DNA from: Abditibacteriota bacterium
GTDB lineage: Bacteria; Armatimonadota; UBA5829
Direction of reading: 5' to 3'
Assembly: GCA_017958015.1 (NCBI GenBank)
Contig: JAGDDM010000083.1
Location: 1 to 7,254 of the forward strand
Length of the DNA: 7,254 nt
Shown here: positions 1 through 7,248 of the stretch, in pieces
How the letters are laid out: each line of letters opens with the position of its first letter
Position numbering within the stretch: the stretch's first letter is position 1
Made by a program: the position numbers and the translations under genes
Notes under the pieces: model-generated
What the model was told of the DNA's origin: nothing
Database searches by the model: none
Seen by the model: the letters and a program-made list of their open reading frames with translations, nothing else

Positions 1-28
1 CGGCGTTGTCAAATGGGCCACAGAGTCA
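1..28 (-). other. Sequence that breaks kptA; possible insertion-sequence end or assembly junction
   Basis: Read on the minus strand, KptA similarity stops after the Gly codon at 29-31, and the next bases begin TGACTCTGTGGCCCATTTGA. A start with 5'-TG, then CCC and a TTTGACAA stretch, recalls in a general way the terminal repeats of IS3- or IS481-type elements, which begin with TG. Only 28 bases are available, and no transposase or matching opposite end can be seen. A contig ending at a repeated element, a 5-base deletion in kptA or a misjoined read end would look the same. Confidence 0.25.
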
Positions 29-115
29 GCCGTGCTCATCGAGACTTATCCCGATCACCTCCGGCTTGTGCCGCAGTATCAGCGATATGAACTTGCTCGT
101 TTCCTTCAGTGACAT
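26..115 (-). pseudogene. kptA: KptA/Tpt1 RNA 2'-phosphotransferase, N-terminal fragment, interrupted
   Basis: The ATG at 115 opens a 29-codon frame ending in TGA at 26-28. Its product contains TSKFISLILRHKPEVIGI followed by SLDEHG, the hallmark N-terminus of bacterial KptA, including the conserved RHKPE segment. Family members use NAD+ to remove an internal RNA 2'-phosphate, giving ADP-ribose 1'',2''-cyclic phosphate; some Tpt1 enzymes also ADP-ribosylate 5'-phosphorylated ends. In the family HG is followed by Trp and then usually Ala-Asp/Asn-Val; here the Trp position is TGA. Shifting frame gives ADSVAHLTTP to the window edge, and reading through gives LCGPFDNA; neither is a good continuation. 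Normal length is about 180 residues, so the NAD+-binding C-terminal half is absent from what can be seen. It starts 4 bases after the helicase stop, implying co-transcription. The identity of the fragment is firm; whether the break is biological or an assembly artefact is not known. Confidence 0.8.
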
Positions 116-122
116 ATTCCTA
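116..122 (-). promoter_or_regulatory. Helicase stop / kptA start coupling junction
   Basis: The helicase TAG (122-120) is followed by GAAT and then the kptA ATG (115-113). An AGGA sits across the stop codon but only two bases from the ATG, closer than a normal Shine-Dalgarno spacing. kptA initiation therefore probably relied on ribosomes terminating on the helicase message, that is, translational coupling within one operon. This is an inference from spacing alone. Confidence 0.5.
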
Positions 123-3100
123 CGCCAACCGGAACGTTCCGCCGGGGACGTAGACGATGGCGCCGGTGGAGCGAGCGAACTTGATGCCGGCGTCGAAGAC
201 GGCTTCGGATTTGGGACCCAATCGTTTGTAGCCCAGAACTTTGGAGGTTTCCCGTATAAGGTCGGCTTTGGACAGTTCGCCGCCCTTTTCTTTCAGGGCG
301 AAGCAAACGGCGTTGCGCAGTTCCTGGGGGCATATCTCCTCGGCGGAGCGGTCGTTGCCGGTTCGGAGTCCCTTATAATTGTCCGGGTCCTGTCCCGACG
401 CCCAGCAGAAGATGATGCCGCCGCGTTTAACGCTCTTCACCTTCAGGGACTTGATTGCCTTTTCGGTGGCTTCAAGCGCCGCGCCGGAGGCTCTCACACC
501 GAAGGAGGCCGCCACCCGCTTAATGAGGGTGTCTCTCAAGATAGGTGCCTCCGTGTCCAGCACGGTGAGAATCCGGCTCTCTATTTCATTGCGGTTGCCC
601 AGGTCGCAGTAGGCGGCGGAGTCCATCTTCGTCTCCGGCAGTTCCGCGAACACGTAGGGCTCGGGCCGAATCTCCTCGGAATCGGAAGCCGGTTCCTCTT
701 CGGTGGTCTCCTCGACAGCGGGAGCCGGTTCCTCCTCGGCAACGGGAGCCTCGGGAGTCTCCTCGGCTGCGGAATCTTCGATTATCCGTTTCAGGTTCTC
801 GGCAACCTCCGCCGGTTTCTCCGCGATGATATCTTCCGGCTCGCTCTCGACCACCGGTTCCTCGGCGGGTTCCTCCGCCGCTCTCGCCGCTTTTTCGGCT
901 TCCGCGGTCTCGAAGCGGACTCTCGACTCTTCCTTGAGTTCTTCCAGCGCGTCGGTAAGTCGTTTCAGTTCCTTGTCCCGGTTGTCCCACCAGTCCACGG
1001 TCCACACCCGGTAGAGTTTCCAGCCCAAACTCCCCAGAACGTCCATCTGGGCTATTTCCCTGTCTCTGGTGTTGGAGGTGCGCTTGTACACGTCGCCGTC
1101 CAGCATGATGCCCATAATGTCCTCCGTGGGGGTGTAGGGATCGATGACGGCGATATCCACCCGGAAGTCGGAGTGGCCGACCATGGTCTGACAGCTGAAG
1201 CCTTTGCTTTCGATTGCCTCCTTTACGGAGCGCAAAATACCGCTGTCCTCCCGGTCCGAGACGCTTCTGTCGGTCTCGAAGTCGCCGCCGTCGGCAAACT
1301 TCAGGAAGTCCCGCAGAGCGACAACGCCCTCCGGTGAGGTTTCCGTGACCCGGATGTCGCCGGCACTCATGGATGTGAATATAATCATGGCGGATCTGGA
1401 CCTGGAGAAGGCCACGTTGAGGCGCTTTCCGCCGCCGTCCATGTTGATGGGTCCGAAGTTCATGGATATGCGTCCGAACTCGTCGGGACCGTAGGCAACG
1501 GAGAAGAGAATCACGTCCCGTTCGTCCCCCTGCACGTTCTCGAGGTTCTTCACGAACAGCGGGTCCTCGCCGCCGTTTGCCCATTTGTCGAACTCCGGGT
1601 CCGTCTCGAACCGCTTCATGAGCATATCCTCGATGAGGGTCTGCTGCTTCACGTTGAAAGTGACAACGCCCACGGAGCGCTTACGGAGCTCCGGGTCTTT
1701 GAATCTGTTATAGACATGTTCCACCACGGCCTCCGCTTCCTTTTTGTTGGTGCCGCTGCCGTAGACGCCGTTCACGTGGACGGTCCGCACCCGGCGCTCC
1801 CTGTCGTTGGCGGAGGGGAAGGTGTACATCTTGTTGTCGTAGAACTTGCGGTTGCTGAAGGCAATCAGGCTCTCGTGTCTGCTGCGGTAGTGCCACTGCA
1901 AATGGTGGGAAGGAATGCCCAGAGCGAGAGCGTCGTCCAAAATGCTGTCCAAATCGTCCAGCGCCAAGTCCTCCACCTCCGGACCGCTGCCGGCGAAGAA
2001 CGTTGTGGGCGGCATCTGCTTGGGATCACCCACGATAACCGCGTTTTGGGCGCGGCAAAGGGCGCCCACGGCGTTGCATGTGGGCAGCTGGGAAGCCTCG
2101 TCGAATATAACCACGTCGAAGAGGTTGTTGTCCCGGGCAAGGTACCGCGCCACGGAGTTGGGGCTCATGAGCATACAGGGGCAGAGACCGGGCAGAATAT
2201 GGGACACCCGCTCGAAGAGAGTCCGAATGGACATGCCCCTGGCATTGCTGCCCACGGCCTTGCGGAGAAGGTTCATCTCCATACCCACAACGGGGGAATC
2301 CCAGGATGTGGGTACGTTGGAGGCCAGCTTATAGAAAATCTCGGTCTTGGTGTACCGGCGCAACGACTCGTCAAGGCGTTTGAACTGCCGCACCGCCTCG
2401 TTGAAGGAGGCGCCGGAGAAGCCGCTCAGGGTATCGTCGCTGCCGATGATGTTATTGATGAGAGCCCGGTAGAAGCCCTTCCTGTAGGCGGAAACAATGC
2501 TGTCTCTGTCAAAGCCGTTCTCGAAGGCTTCCGCCACGGGTTGGAGACCCGCTTTCACGCACTCGAGCCGCACTTTGTTGTAGAGGGCCCAGTCCTTGGG
2601 AGCGGCGGGATGGTCGCAAATATACCGACAGAGGGCGATTTCATCCTCCAAGACGCCGTCGGCGTTCTGCCGAACCGTGAGCTCGTTGAAGGCTTTGGCG
2701 GTTTCCGCGAAGCGCAGACAGCTCTTTTTGTAGTCGCTCAGCACCTTCACGGCAACGGGGTTGTTCCGAAGCGCCGACACCGCCTCTGCGCCGCCGGGGA
2801 ATGCGGCAAGCTTCGCTCTGCGCCCCTCCGCCATCTTCAAGGCGCCTTCGTAGTCCTTGAGCGTGGGGAACTTCTCCAGCACCTTCAGAGCGTCGGCGGA
2901 CAACGCGGCCCGGTCCGACTCAAGGCGGTTCTCCTGTGCCTGATAGGCCTCGATTTCACGAAGCATGGACGGCAGGGAGTCGTAGGAAAGAGTGCAGAGG
3001 GCAAAGCGCTGAATCTCCTCAACCACCGCGTCCATGGCGGCGGACTTGCGGAAGAACTTCTTGCCGGCGGCTTCGTGCTTTTCCAGATAGGCGGGAATGT

Positions 3101-6100
3101 TTTCGGAAAGGAATTCCTTTTTCCAACGCTTCAGCAACGTCCGCTCCGTGTCTTTCAGGGACTTTTCCTTGTCGAAGTAGCCGGTAATCTCACCGAGGCA
3201 CTTCTCCGCCATCCGAAGCAGAGCGGACTCCTCCTTGTCGTCCTCGGTGAAGAGGTTCACAAGGCGGAGCATGTTGCCGTACTCGGTTTTCCGGATGGGC
3301 TCGGCGGTTTTCAGAAGCGCCGCCGTTTCCTTTCCCGCGGACTCCATTGTCTTCACGGCGTTCATGTGGTTCTCCGCCGCAACGCGCAGAGTGGCGCGGG
3401 TTTCCGCTTCGTAGGATGTGAGCATCATGCCCTTCATGGGATTGTTCTTGATGTCGCCCATGACGCTGCCGGCGGCAGTGAGACGGCCGATGAGGGAAGT
3501 GTGCTTTTTCATATCATCGGCGGTGACGCTGCCTACCTCGAAAACGTCGAACTCTATCTCTTTGTCCGCGCTCCGGGCTTCCTCGTACATGTCGATGAGG
3601 TCCCGCAGGCTCCTGCCGCAGTTGCGAACCGCGTGGAGATGCTTGGCGTAGCCGTCAAGACGCTTACGGGCCTCGGCGGCGGCTTCAGACTGTTCCGCGT
3701 ATTCCGATTGCCGTTCCGGACGCTTAATCTCAAGGGCTTTCTCAAGCTGGGTGAGAACCTGACGCTTGTTGGCCTTGTCCGAGTGGAGCTCAAGGCAGAA
3801 ATCACCTATGCCCAGAGATGCGAGACGCTTCTGCACCACCGAAAGGGCGGCCATTTTCTCCGCGACAAACAAAACTTTCTTGCCCCGGGCCATGAGGTTG
3901 GCTATCATGGCGGTGATGGTCTGGGACTTGCCGGTTCCGGGAGGTCCGTGGAGAACGAAGGTGTTCCCCGCCGCCGCCATCTTTATGGCACGGAGCTGGG
4001 TGTCGTCAACGGTGATGGGAAGATATATATCTTCACTCTCATCCTCGACCACGGTCACGTCCCAGTCAACGTGGCCCTTCATGAGACTGCGGACAACCTT
4101 ACTGTTTTCGAGCATGTCCCCGGCGGAGTGGATGTCGTTCCACATGGCGAACTTGGCGAAACTGAAGTTGCCGATGACGCAGGACTCCACCACGTCCCAG
4201 TTGCCCAGATTATATACGCTGCCCCGAACCGCGGCGAAGACTTTCTTGATATCCACACCGTGGTCGTCCGCGGGGAGCGGGTCAACTCCGTGAATCTCGA
4301 TGTTGTAGTCCCGATTCAGCATCTCGAGAAGAGTGGTGTTGAAGTGGGGCTCGTCGTCCCGGGCGTGGAGAGCGTAGCCCAAATTGCCGGGCTTACGGAC
4401 AATCTCGATGGGCAGAAGAATGAGGGGAGCGTACATGGGAGACTTGCCGCTTGTTTGGAACCAACGGAGGAGACCGATGGCAAGGTAAAGACTGCTGGTG
4501 CCGTTCTCCTGCTGTGAGGCTCTGGCGGCCCGGTACATGGAGGTGAGTTCCTTGTTGAGAACCGTCTGTCCCCGGAAGGCGTACATTCGGTGGTTGCGGA
4601 ACTCCTGCCGGAACCAAGAACTTATATCCATATTCGATTGGGTCGGCCATTCCGTTATCTCGAAGATTCCGTTTTCCTTCACAAGAAGGTCCAGCAAATT
4701 CACTTCTTTCATCTTCCCGTCCCTTGTGGGCATCGGAACTTTAATGGAACTGATTTGCATGGGTTCCGGAAGAATATGGAACTCGTGGCCGTCGGCAAGG
4801 GCGTCCTCTATCTCGTCCACGTGGGCGGACATAAGGGGCATAATCGAGGAACTCTTTTGGGGCAGATTGAGGAGCATGTTTCTGCCGGTGAGGTCCAGAA
4901 GTTTGCTCTCCCACAAGTCCTTCTTTGTCATCACCTTTTTGCCGCCCTCGGTGGGTATCTCAACGGAAGTGAGTCCCAGACTCTTCGGCGCGGAAGTAAT
5001 GTCCGAGTCCTTTTGCTTTTTCACGTCTATATGATACACACCGCTGTCTTTGACTCTGGAAGCCATAGGGTTGATACCGTGCATGCGGGCGCACTGTACG
5101 TCTATGGCGTATATAAAGTGCTCAACATCCGCCAAATTATTGAACTTGGCAATCTTCTCCGCTTCCTCAAAACTCCTGTTAATGCCGGAGCACATGGCCG
5201 TGCATTCGACAAAGGTGAGCTCATCGGCCCCGTTGTCTATCCGCTTCAGAAGCGGTCTGGGGTCGCCGATAATGGGATTGCTCTTGCCGATTTCGTCAAA
5301 ATCTCTTTCTCTGAGCCACACACCGGCGTATATATGCCCATCCATCATAACAAGCAGAGGGTGAAGCCCTATGTTCTCGAGGCAGGCAGCGTAGAGGAGA
5401 GTCATGTCGAGACATGTACCCAAATGTTGTTCCGCTATGGTCTCGGGAGTGCGTATCCGCTGACCGGGCACCGTAAAGAAGCTGGCCGGAGGATTGGAGT
5501 ACACGATATTCACTTTCTGCACAGCCCCGTAGACGGCGGCGGCAAGTTCTCTCACCCGGTTGGGATCGCCGCTCTGATAGCCCTCGAGAGCCGGATTCTT
5601 TCTCCATTTTTTCAGAATCTCCGCGGCGTCCCGTGTGATTACCGGAATAAAGGGATGATTGGGAAGCACGAAAGCCGCCAGCAAATCCTCGTAGGAGAGG
5701 CCCCTCACCCACTGGTCGTAGGCGTAAATCTTCACGGTGTAATCGCAACGGCAAAGAGTCTTATCGTCTTTTGCCAGCTCCACGGACACGGTTTTGTTCA
5801 CCGCCTCGGTCAAATCCCCCAGGAAAGAACCGCTGATGGGGAGTTTGGGGCGCTCAAGTTCCACGGGCTTGCCGGCGGGAATAGGCGGCAGCTCCGCCCG
5901 GTAGTCGGTCATGAAGTCGCCGTCGGCTTTGACTGTGAGAACAAGCCCTTCCATGGGGTCCCGAGTGGCGTTCAGCACCTTTATGCCCCGAATGAGGGGG
6001 ATGTCGTTCTGATAGAGAGCGAAGTTGAACAGGTCGAACATGTCAACTTCCATGGATATGCCGTCGCCGCTGTTGAAATCGGATGTGAGCTCCGCCTTGG

Positions 6101-7241
6101 GAGCCTTGGAAGCGGGAGGCGCCTCGGGAGTTATCGGAGCTTCGGAAGGCGCGGGAGTCTCAGCCGGTTCCGACACCTGCGGAGCCGTCTCCGTTTCCTT
6201 CCTGCCGTATCGCTCCTCAAGGATTTTTTTCATGTTGCCGGCGTCGATATCGAAGGGTTGGGTGTAGGGGTCAAGCACTATGCCGTCGGCGTAGTATTCC
6301 AAAGCCATCATCATTGCCCGCGCGAAAGAAGTATCCAGCAGAGTGTCGTGGCCGAAGTCCTCGTCAACCTTGTCGGGAGAGGAAAAAACGGCGACGAAGA
6401 AAGCCTTGCCCTGAACGATGCCCAAGGGTTTGAAGGAATCTTTCATTATCTCGAGGGCATTCTCCGGCAGAGCGCCGGCGCCCTTCTCTTTCGCTTCGTG
6501 ATAAAGTTTCAGGGTCTCCTCCGACATCTCCACCTTCGCCGGCAGGAACACCTTCCGATCCATCATGAGATCGACAACAGCCCGGAAGTTTCCGTCGCTC
6601 TTGTGGGAACGGAAATCCTCTATGGCCTTGCGCAGGGCTTCCGGGTCCACCGGCTCGTGGTGATCCTCGAACATCTCGGCTTTTTCCTCGGCCTCGACTT
6701 TTTCCGCCACTTCCTTAAGCAGTTCCCTATCGCCGGACTTCAGCGCCAGCATAGCCTTCAGAACCTTCGTCTCAATCTCGAAGGACTCCGTGAAGGGGTT
6801 GAGCACCACGACATCCGGCTTGTCATGGAAGTTGATAGCCAGTTTCGCCACTTGGGGGAAATGTTCCGGGTGGGCGATATCGTACTTGAGGTTGTCCCCT
6901 ATTTCCTTTTCGCTCGTAAAGACAAAGAAAAACTTCCGGCCGTCTTTCCCCTTCGCCACCATGGGACAGGGCTCCATACCCTTTTTGAGTACGGCGTCCT
7001 CCTCGGCGGTGAAAGTCTTATCCTCACGCTCATTCACCGCCGCCAGCACCGCCTCCGCTTCTTCGCTGAGAGCCATCCTAAGAGGCACGCAGACAACGCT
7101 GTCCCACAGCATTTCCGCTATTGCCTTGTACTTTTCGTAGCTGCCGTTTTTGTTGAAATCCTCCACGGCGCTCCGCAGCGCCTCGTTATCCTTTTCTATC
7201 TGCCGCCCTTGGGCGTTCATTTTGTCGTCAACATAATCCAT
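120..7241 (-). CDS. Giant SseB / transglutaminase-like / DUF4011 superfamily 1 helicase with C-terminal endonuclease and DUF3320
   Basis: Predicted cytosolic ATP-dependent DNA (or RNA) helicase-nuclease; no signal peptide or membrane segment is seen. Order by residue: SseB-like repeats about 20-165 and 200-345; Pro/Ala linker 349-386; beta-rich region 393-512; transglutaminase-like 535-715 (C610, H636, E679); DUF4011-type region from about 775, opening with LLDLTGRNMLLN. The SF1 helicase has a Q-motif glutamine Q1082, Walker A GPPGTGKS 1099-1106, Walker B FDEAS 1713-1717, GDPKQ 1738-1742, WHYRS 1783-1787, QGDERD 1904-1909 and RLNVAFSRSR 1940-1949. The nuclease lies at 1998-2100, an acidic linker at 2110-2205, DUF3320-type at 2212-2282 and a winged-helix-like tail at 2297-2373. 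All helicase motifs are intact, so ATPase activity is expected. The start is supported by GGGGAG seven bases upstream. DUF4011/DUF3320 helicase-nucleases are known from defence-rich loci; substrate and role here are inferred. The two N-terminal SseB domains make it longer than typical members. The frame is unbroken. Confidence 0.96.
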   Translation of the reverse strand: MDYVDDKMNAQGRQIEKDNEALRSAVEDFNKNGSYEKYKAIAEMLWDSVVCVPLRMALSEEAEAVLAAVNEREDKTFTAEEDAVLKKGMEPCPMVAKGKDGRKFFFVFTSEKEIGDNLKYDIAHPEHFPQVAKLAINFHDKPDVVVLNPFTESFEIETKVLKAMLALKSGDRELLKEVAEKVEAEEKAEMFEDHHEPVDPEALRKAIEDFRSHKSDGNFRAVVDLMMDRKVFLPAKVEMSEETLKLYHEAKEKGAGALPENALEIMKDSFKPLGIVQGKAFFVAVFSSPDKVDEDFGHDTLLDTSFARAMMMALEYYADGIVLDPYTQPFDIDAGNMKKILEERYGRKETETAPQVSEPAETPAPSEAPITPEAPPASKAPKAELTSDFNSGDGISMEVDMFDLFNFALYQNDIPLIRGIKVLNATRDPMEGLVLTVKADGDFMTDYRAELPPIPAGKPVELERPKLPISGSFLGDLTEAVNKTVSVELAKDDKTLCRCDYTVKIYAYDQWVRGLSYEDLLAAFVLPNHPFIPVITRDAAEILKKWRKNPALEGYQSGDPNRVRELAAAVYGAVQKVNIVYSNPPASFFTVPGQRIRTPETIAEQHLGTCLDMTLLYAACLENIGLHPLLVMMDGHIYAGVWLRERDFDEIGKSNPIIGDPRPLLKRIDNGADELTFVECTAMCSGINRSFEEAEKIAKFNNLADVEHFIYAIDVQCARMHGINPMASRVKDSGVYHIDVKKQKDSDITSAPKSLGLTSVEIPTEGGKKVMTKKDLWESKLLDLTGRNMLLNLPQKSSSIMPLMSAHVDEIEDALADGHEFHILPEPMQISSIKVPMPTRDGKMKEVNLLDLLVKENGIFEITEWPTQSNMDISSWFRQEFRNHRMYAFRGQTVLNKELTSMYRAARASQQENGTSSLYLAIGLLRWFQTSGKSPMYAPLILLPIEIVRKPGNLGYALHARDDEPHFNTTLLEMLNRDYNIEIHGVDPLPADDHGVDIKKVFAAVRGSVYNLGNWDVVESCVIGNFSFAKFAMWNDIHSAGDMLENSKVVRSLMKGHVDWDVTVVEDESEDIYLPITVDDTQLRAIKMAAAGNTFVLHGPPGTGKSQTITAMIANLMARGKKVLFVAEKMAALSVVQKRLASLGIGDFCLELHSDKANKRQVLTQLEKALEIKRPERQSEYAEQSEAAAEARKRLDGYAKHLHAVRNCGRSLRDLIDMYEEARSADKEIEFDVFEVGSVTADDMKKHTSLIGRLTAAGSVMGDIKNNPMKGMMLTSYEAETRATLRVAAENHMNAVKTMESAGKETAALLKTAEPIRKTEYGNMLRLVNLFTEDDKEESALLRMAEKCLGEITGYFDKEKSLKDTERTLLKRWKKEFLSENIPAYLEKHEAAGKKFFRKSAAMDAVVEEIQRFALCTLSYDSLPSMLREIEAYQAQENRLESDRAALSADALKVLEKFPTLKDYEGALKMAEGRRAKLAAFPGGAEAVSALRNNPVAVKVLSDYKKSCLRFAETAKAFNELTVRQNADGVLEDEIALCRYICDHPAAPKDWALYNKVRLECVKAGLQPVAEAFENGFDRDSIVSAYRKGFYRALINNIIGSDDTLSGFSGASFNEAVRQFKRLDESLRRYTKTEIFYKLASNVPTSWDSPVVGMEMNLLRKAVGSNARGMSIRTLFERVSHILPGLCPCMLMSPNSVARYLARDNNLFDVVIFDEASQLPTCNAVGALCRAQNAVIVGDPKQMPPTTFFAGSGPEVEDLALDDLDSILDDALALGIPSHHLQWHYRSRHESLIAFSNRKFYDNKMYTFPSANDRERRVRTVHVNGVYGSGTNKKEAEAVVEHVYNRFKDPELRKRSVGVVTFNVKQQTLIEDMLMKRFETDPEFDKWANGGEDPLFVKNLENVQGDERDVILFSVAYGPDEFGRISMNFGPINMDGGGKRLNVAFSRSRSAMIIFTSMSAGDIRVTETSPEGVVALRDFLKFADGGDFETDRSVSDREDSGILRSVKEAIESKGFSCQTMVGHSDFRVDIAVIDPYTPTEDIMGIMLDGDVYKRTSNTRDREIAQMDVLGSLGWKLYRVWTVDWWDNRDKELKRLTDALEELKEESRVRFETAEAEKAARAAEEPAEEPVVESEPEDIIAEKPAEVAENLKRIIEDSAAEETPEAPVAEEEPAPAVEETTEEEPASDSEEIRPEPYVFAELPETKMDSAAYCDLGNRNEIESRILTVLDTEAPILRDTLIKRVAASFGVRASGAALEATEKAIKSLKVKSVKRGGIIFCWASGQDPDNYKGLRTGNDRSAEEICPQELRNAVCFALKEKGGELSKADLIRETSKVLGYKRLGPKSEAVFDAGIKFARSTGAIVYVPGGTFRLA
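123..608 (-). other. DUF3320-type domain and winged-helix-like C-terminus (residues about 2212-2373)
   Basis: Residues 2219-2266 (ESRILTVLDTEAPILRDTLI and onward) match the DUF3320 pattern of an 'EAPI' helix followed by RVAASFGVRASGAALE. The tail 2297-2373 has a helix-turn-helix layout (LSKADLIRETSKVLGYKRLG) ending in a beta hairpin (GAIVYVPGGTFRL), as in winged-helix nucleic-acid-binding domains. It is probably the DNA-binding end of the protein. Confidence 0.7.
627..914 (-). other. Acidic Glu/Pro/Ala-rich linker (residues about 2110-2205)
   Basis: About 95 residues are dominated by Glu, Ala and Pro, with blocks such as AAEEPAEEPVVESEPED and EETTEEEPASDSEE, and one short helical island (VAENLKRIIED). 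It separates the nuclease from the C-terminal domains. It is strongly negative and probably disordered. Confidence 0.8.
942..1250 (-). other. Vsr/DUF559-like (MTES_1575-type) endonuclease domain (residues about 1998-2100)
   Basis: Recognisable elements are a helix LRSVKEAIESKG, then FRVDIAV (D2029), GIMLDGDVY (D2048), the TRDREIAQMDVL helix, and LGWKLYRVWTVDWW, which closes the fold. This is the nuclease normally found after the helicase in DUF3320 proteins. Relative to the common E-x-D-G signature of DUF559-type enzymes, the Glu position is M2046. The domain is clear; catalytic competence is less so. Confidence 0.8.
1362..4028 (-). other. SF1 helicase core, split by a long helical insert
   Basis: RecA-like domain 1 starts with the Q-motif region VDDTQLRAI and Walker A (G1099 to S1106, catalytic K1105), followed by motif Ia VLFVAEKMAALSVVQ. 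RecA-like domain 2 carries GVVTFNVKQQ (1858-1867), QGDERD and VAFSRSR with the arginine fingers. Walker B is D1714-E1715. Between motif Ia and Walker B lie about 520 residues (1160-1680), mostly charged and predicted helical by eye, containing no motif I recognise. In the UvrD/Upf1-like groups insertions at this site contact nucleic acid or partners; that role is inferred here. Confidence 0.9.
5097..5639 (-). other. Transglutaminase-like (papain-fold) domain (residues about 535-715)
   Basis: The segment GTCLDMTLLYAACLENIGL followed by MMDGHIYAGVWL has the Cys-helix-...-GH arrangement of the transglutaminase-like superfamily. C610 would be the nucleophile, H636 the histidine, and E679 (in VECT) or D660 the acid. 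The residues FEEAEKIA that follow match the sFeeA pattern seen after the acid in this family. The preceding beta-rich stretch (393-512) is its usual companion in large DUF4011 proteins. Whether it acts as a protease, acts as an amidase or only binds is not shown by the sequence. Confidence 0.7.
6084..6197 (-). other. Pro/Ala/Glu-rich linker (residues 349-386)
   Basis: This low-complexity stretch is rich in repeated Ser/Thr-Glu-Ala-Pro units (SEPAETPAPSEAPITPEAPP). It separates the SseB pair from the rest of the protein and is presumably a flexible tether. It marks the point at which the SseB module was probably added to a more standard DUF4011 helicase. Confidence 0.75.
6207..7184 (-). repeat. 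Tandem SseB-like domains (residues about 20-165 and 200-345)
   Basis: The two halves align by eye. LRSAVEDF matches LRKAIEDF; a segment ending in VP/LP precedes MALSEEA and VEMSEET; FFFVFTSEKEI matches FFVAVFSSPDKV; and VVLNPFTESFEI matches IVLDPYTQPFDI. The FTS and LNP(F/Y)...F-(E/D)-I signatures are those of the SseB family named after E. coli 'enhanced serine sensitivity' SseB; this is not the Salmonella type III secretion protein of the same name. The second copy has drifted (FSS for FTS, LDP for LNP). A charged helical linker (about 166-199) joins them. The role in a helicase is unknown; a binding or sensing module is the simplest guess. Confidence 0.75.
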
Positions 7242-7248
7242 AATACTT

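Noticed and set aside
26..28. TGA read as Trp (alternative genetic code) in kptA
   Set aside because: Reading TGA as Trp restores the GW pair, but the next residues (LCGPFDNA) do not fit the family, and the helicase frame contains no internal TGA to support recoding.
627..914. Repetitive GAA/GAG/CCG-rich stretch as a DNA repeat array
   Set aside because: There is no fixed repeat unit or spacing; it is a coding low-complexity Glu/Pro/Ala linker in frame with the helicase.
6..1337. 443-codon open frame on the plus strand
   Set aside because: It is in the same register as the 933-codon shadow and ends at the TCA of S1969. Its Gly/Phe/Leu-rich product is what antisense of an acidic, GC-rich gene gives.
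586..1584. 332-codon Arg/Gly-rich open frame on the minus strand
   Set aside because: It is an out-of-frame reading of the nuclease and acidic-linker region; the Arg/Gly-rich product is a typical frameshift shadow of GC-rich sequence.
1716..4517. 933-codon open frame on the plus strand
   Set aside because: It lies in codon-on-codon register with the helicase, so a stop can appear only where the sense strand uses TTA, CTA or TCA. The helicase avoids these codons; the frame ends exactly at the TCA of S909. The product shows no family motif, and the helicase on the other strand is certain.
4926..4931. Internal ATG at residue M771 (TEGGKKVMTKKDLW) just before DUF4011 as a separate gene start
   Set aside because: The frame is continuous from 7241 with coherent domains on both sides, and nothing indicates a second start; a shorter internal product cannot be excluded but has no positive support.
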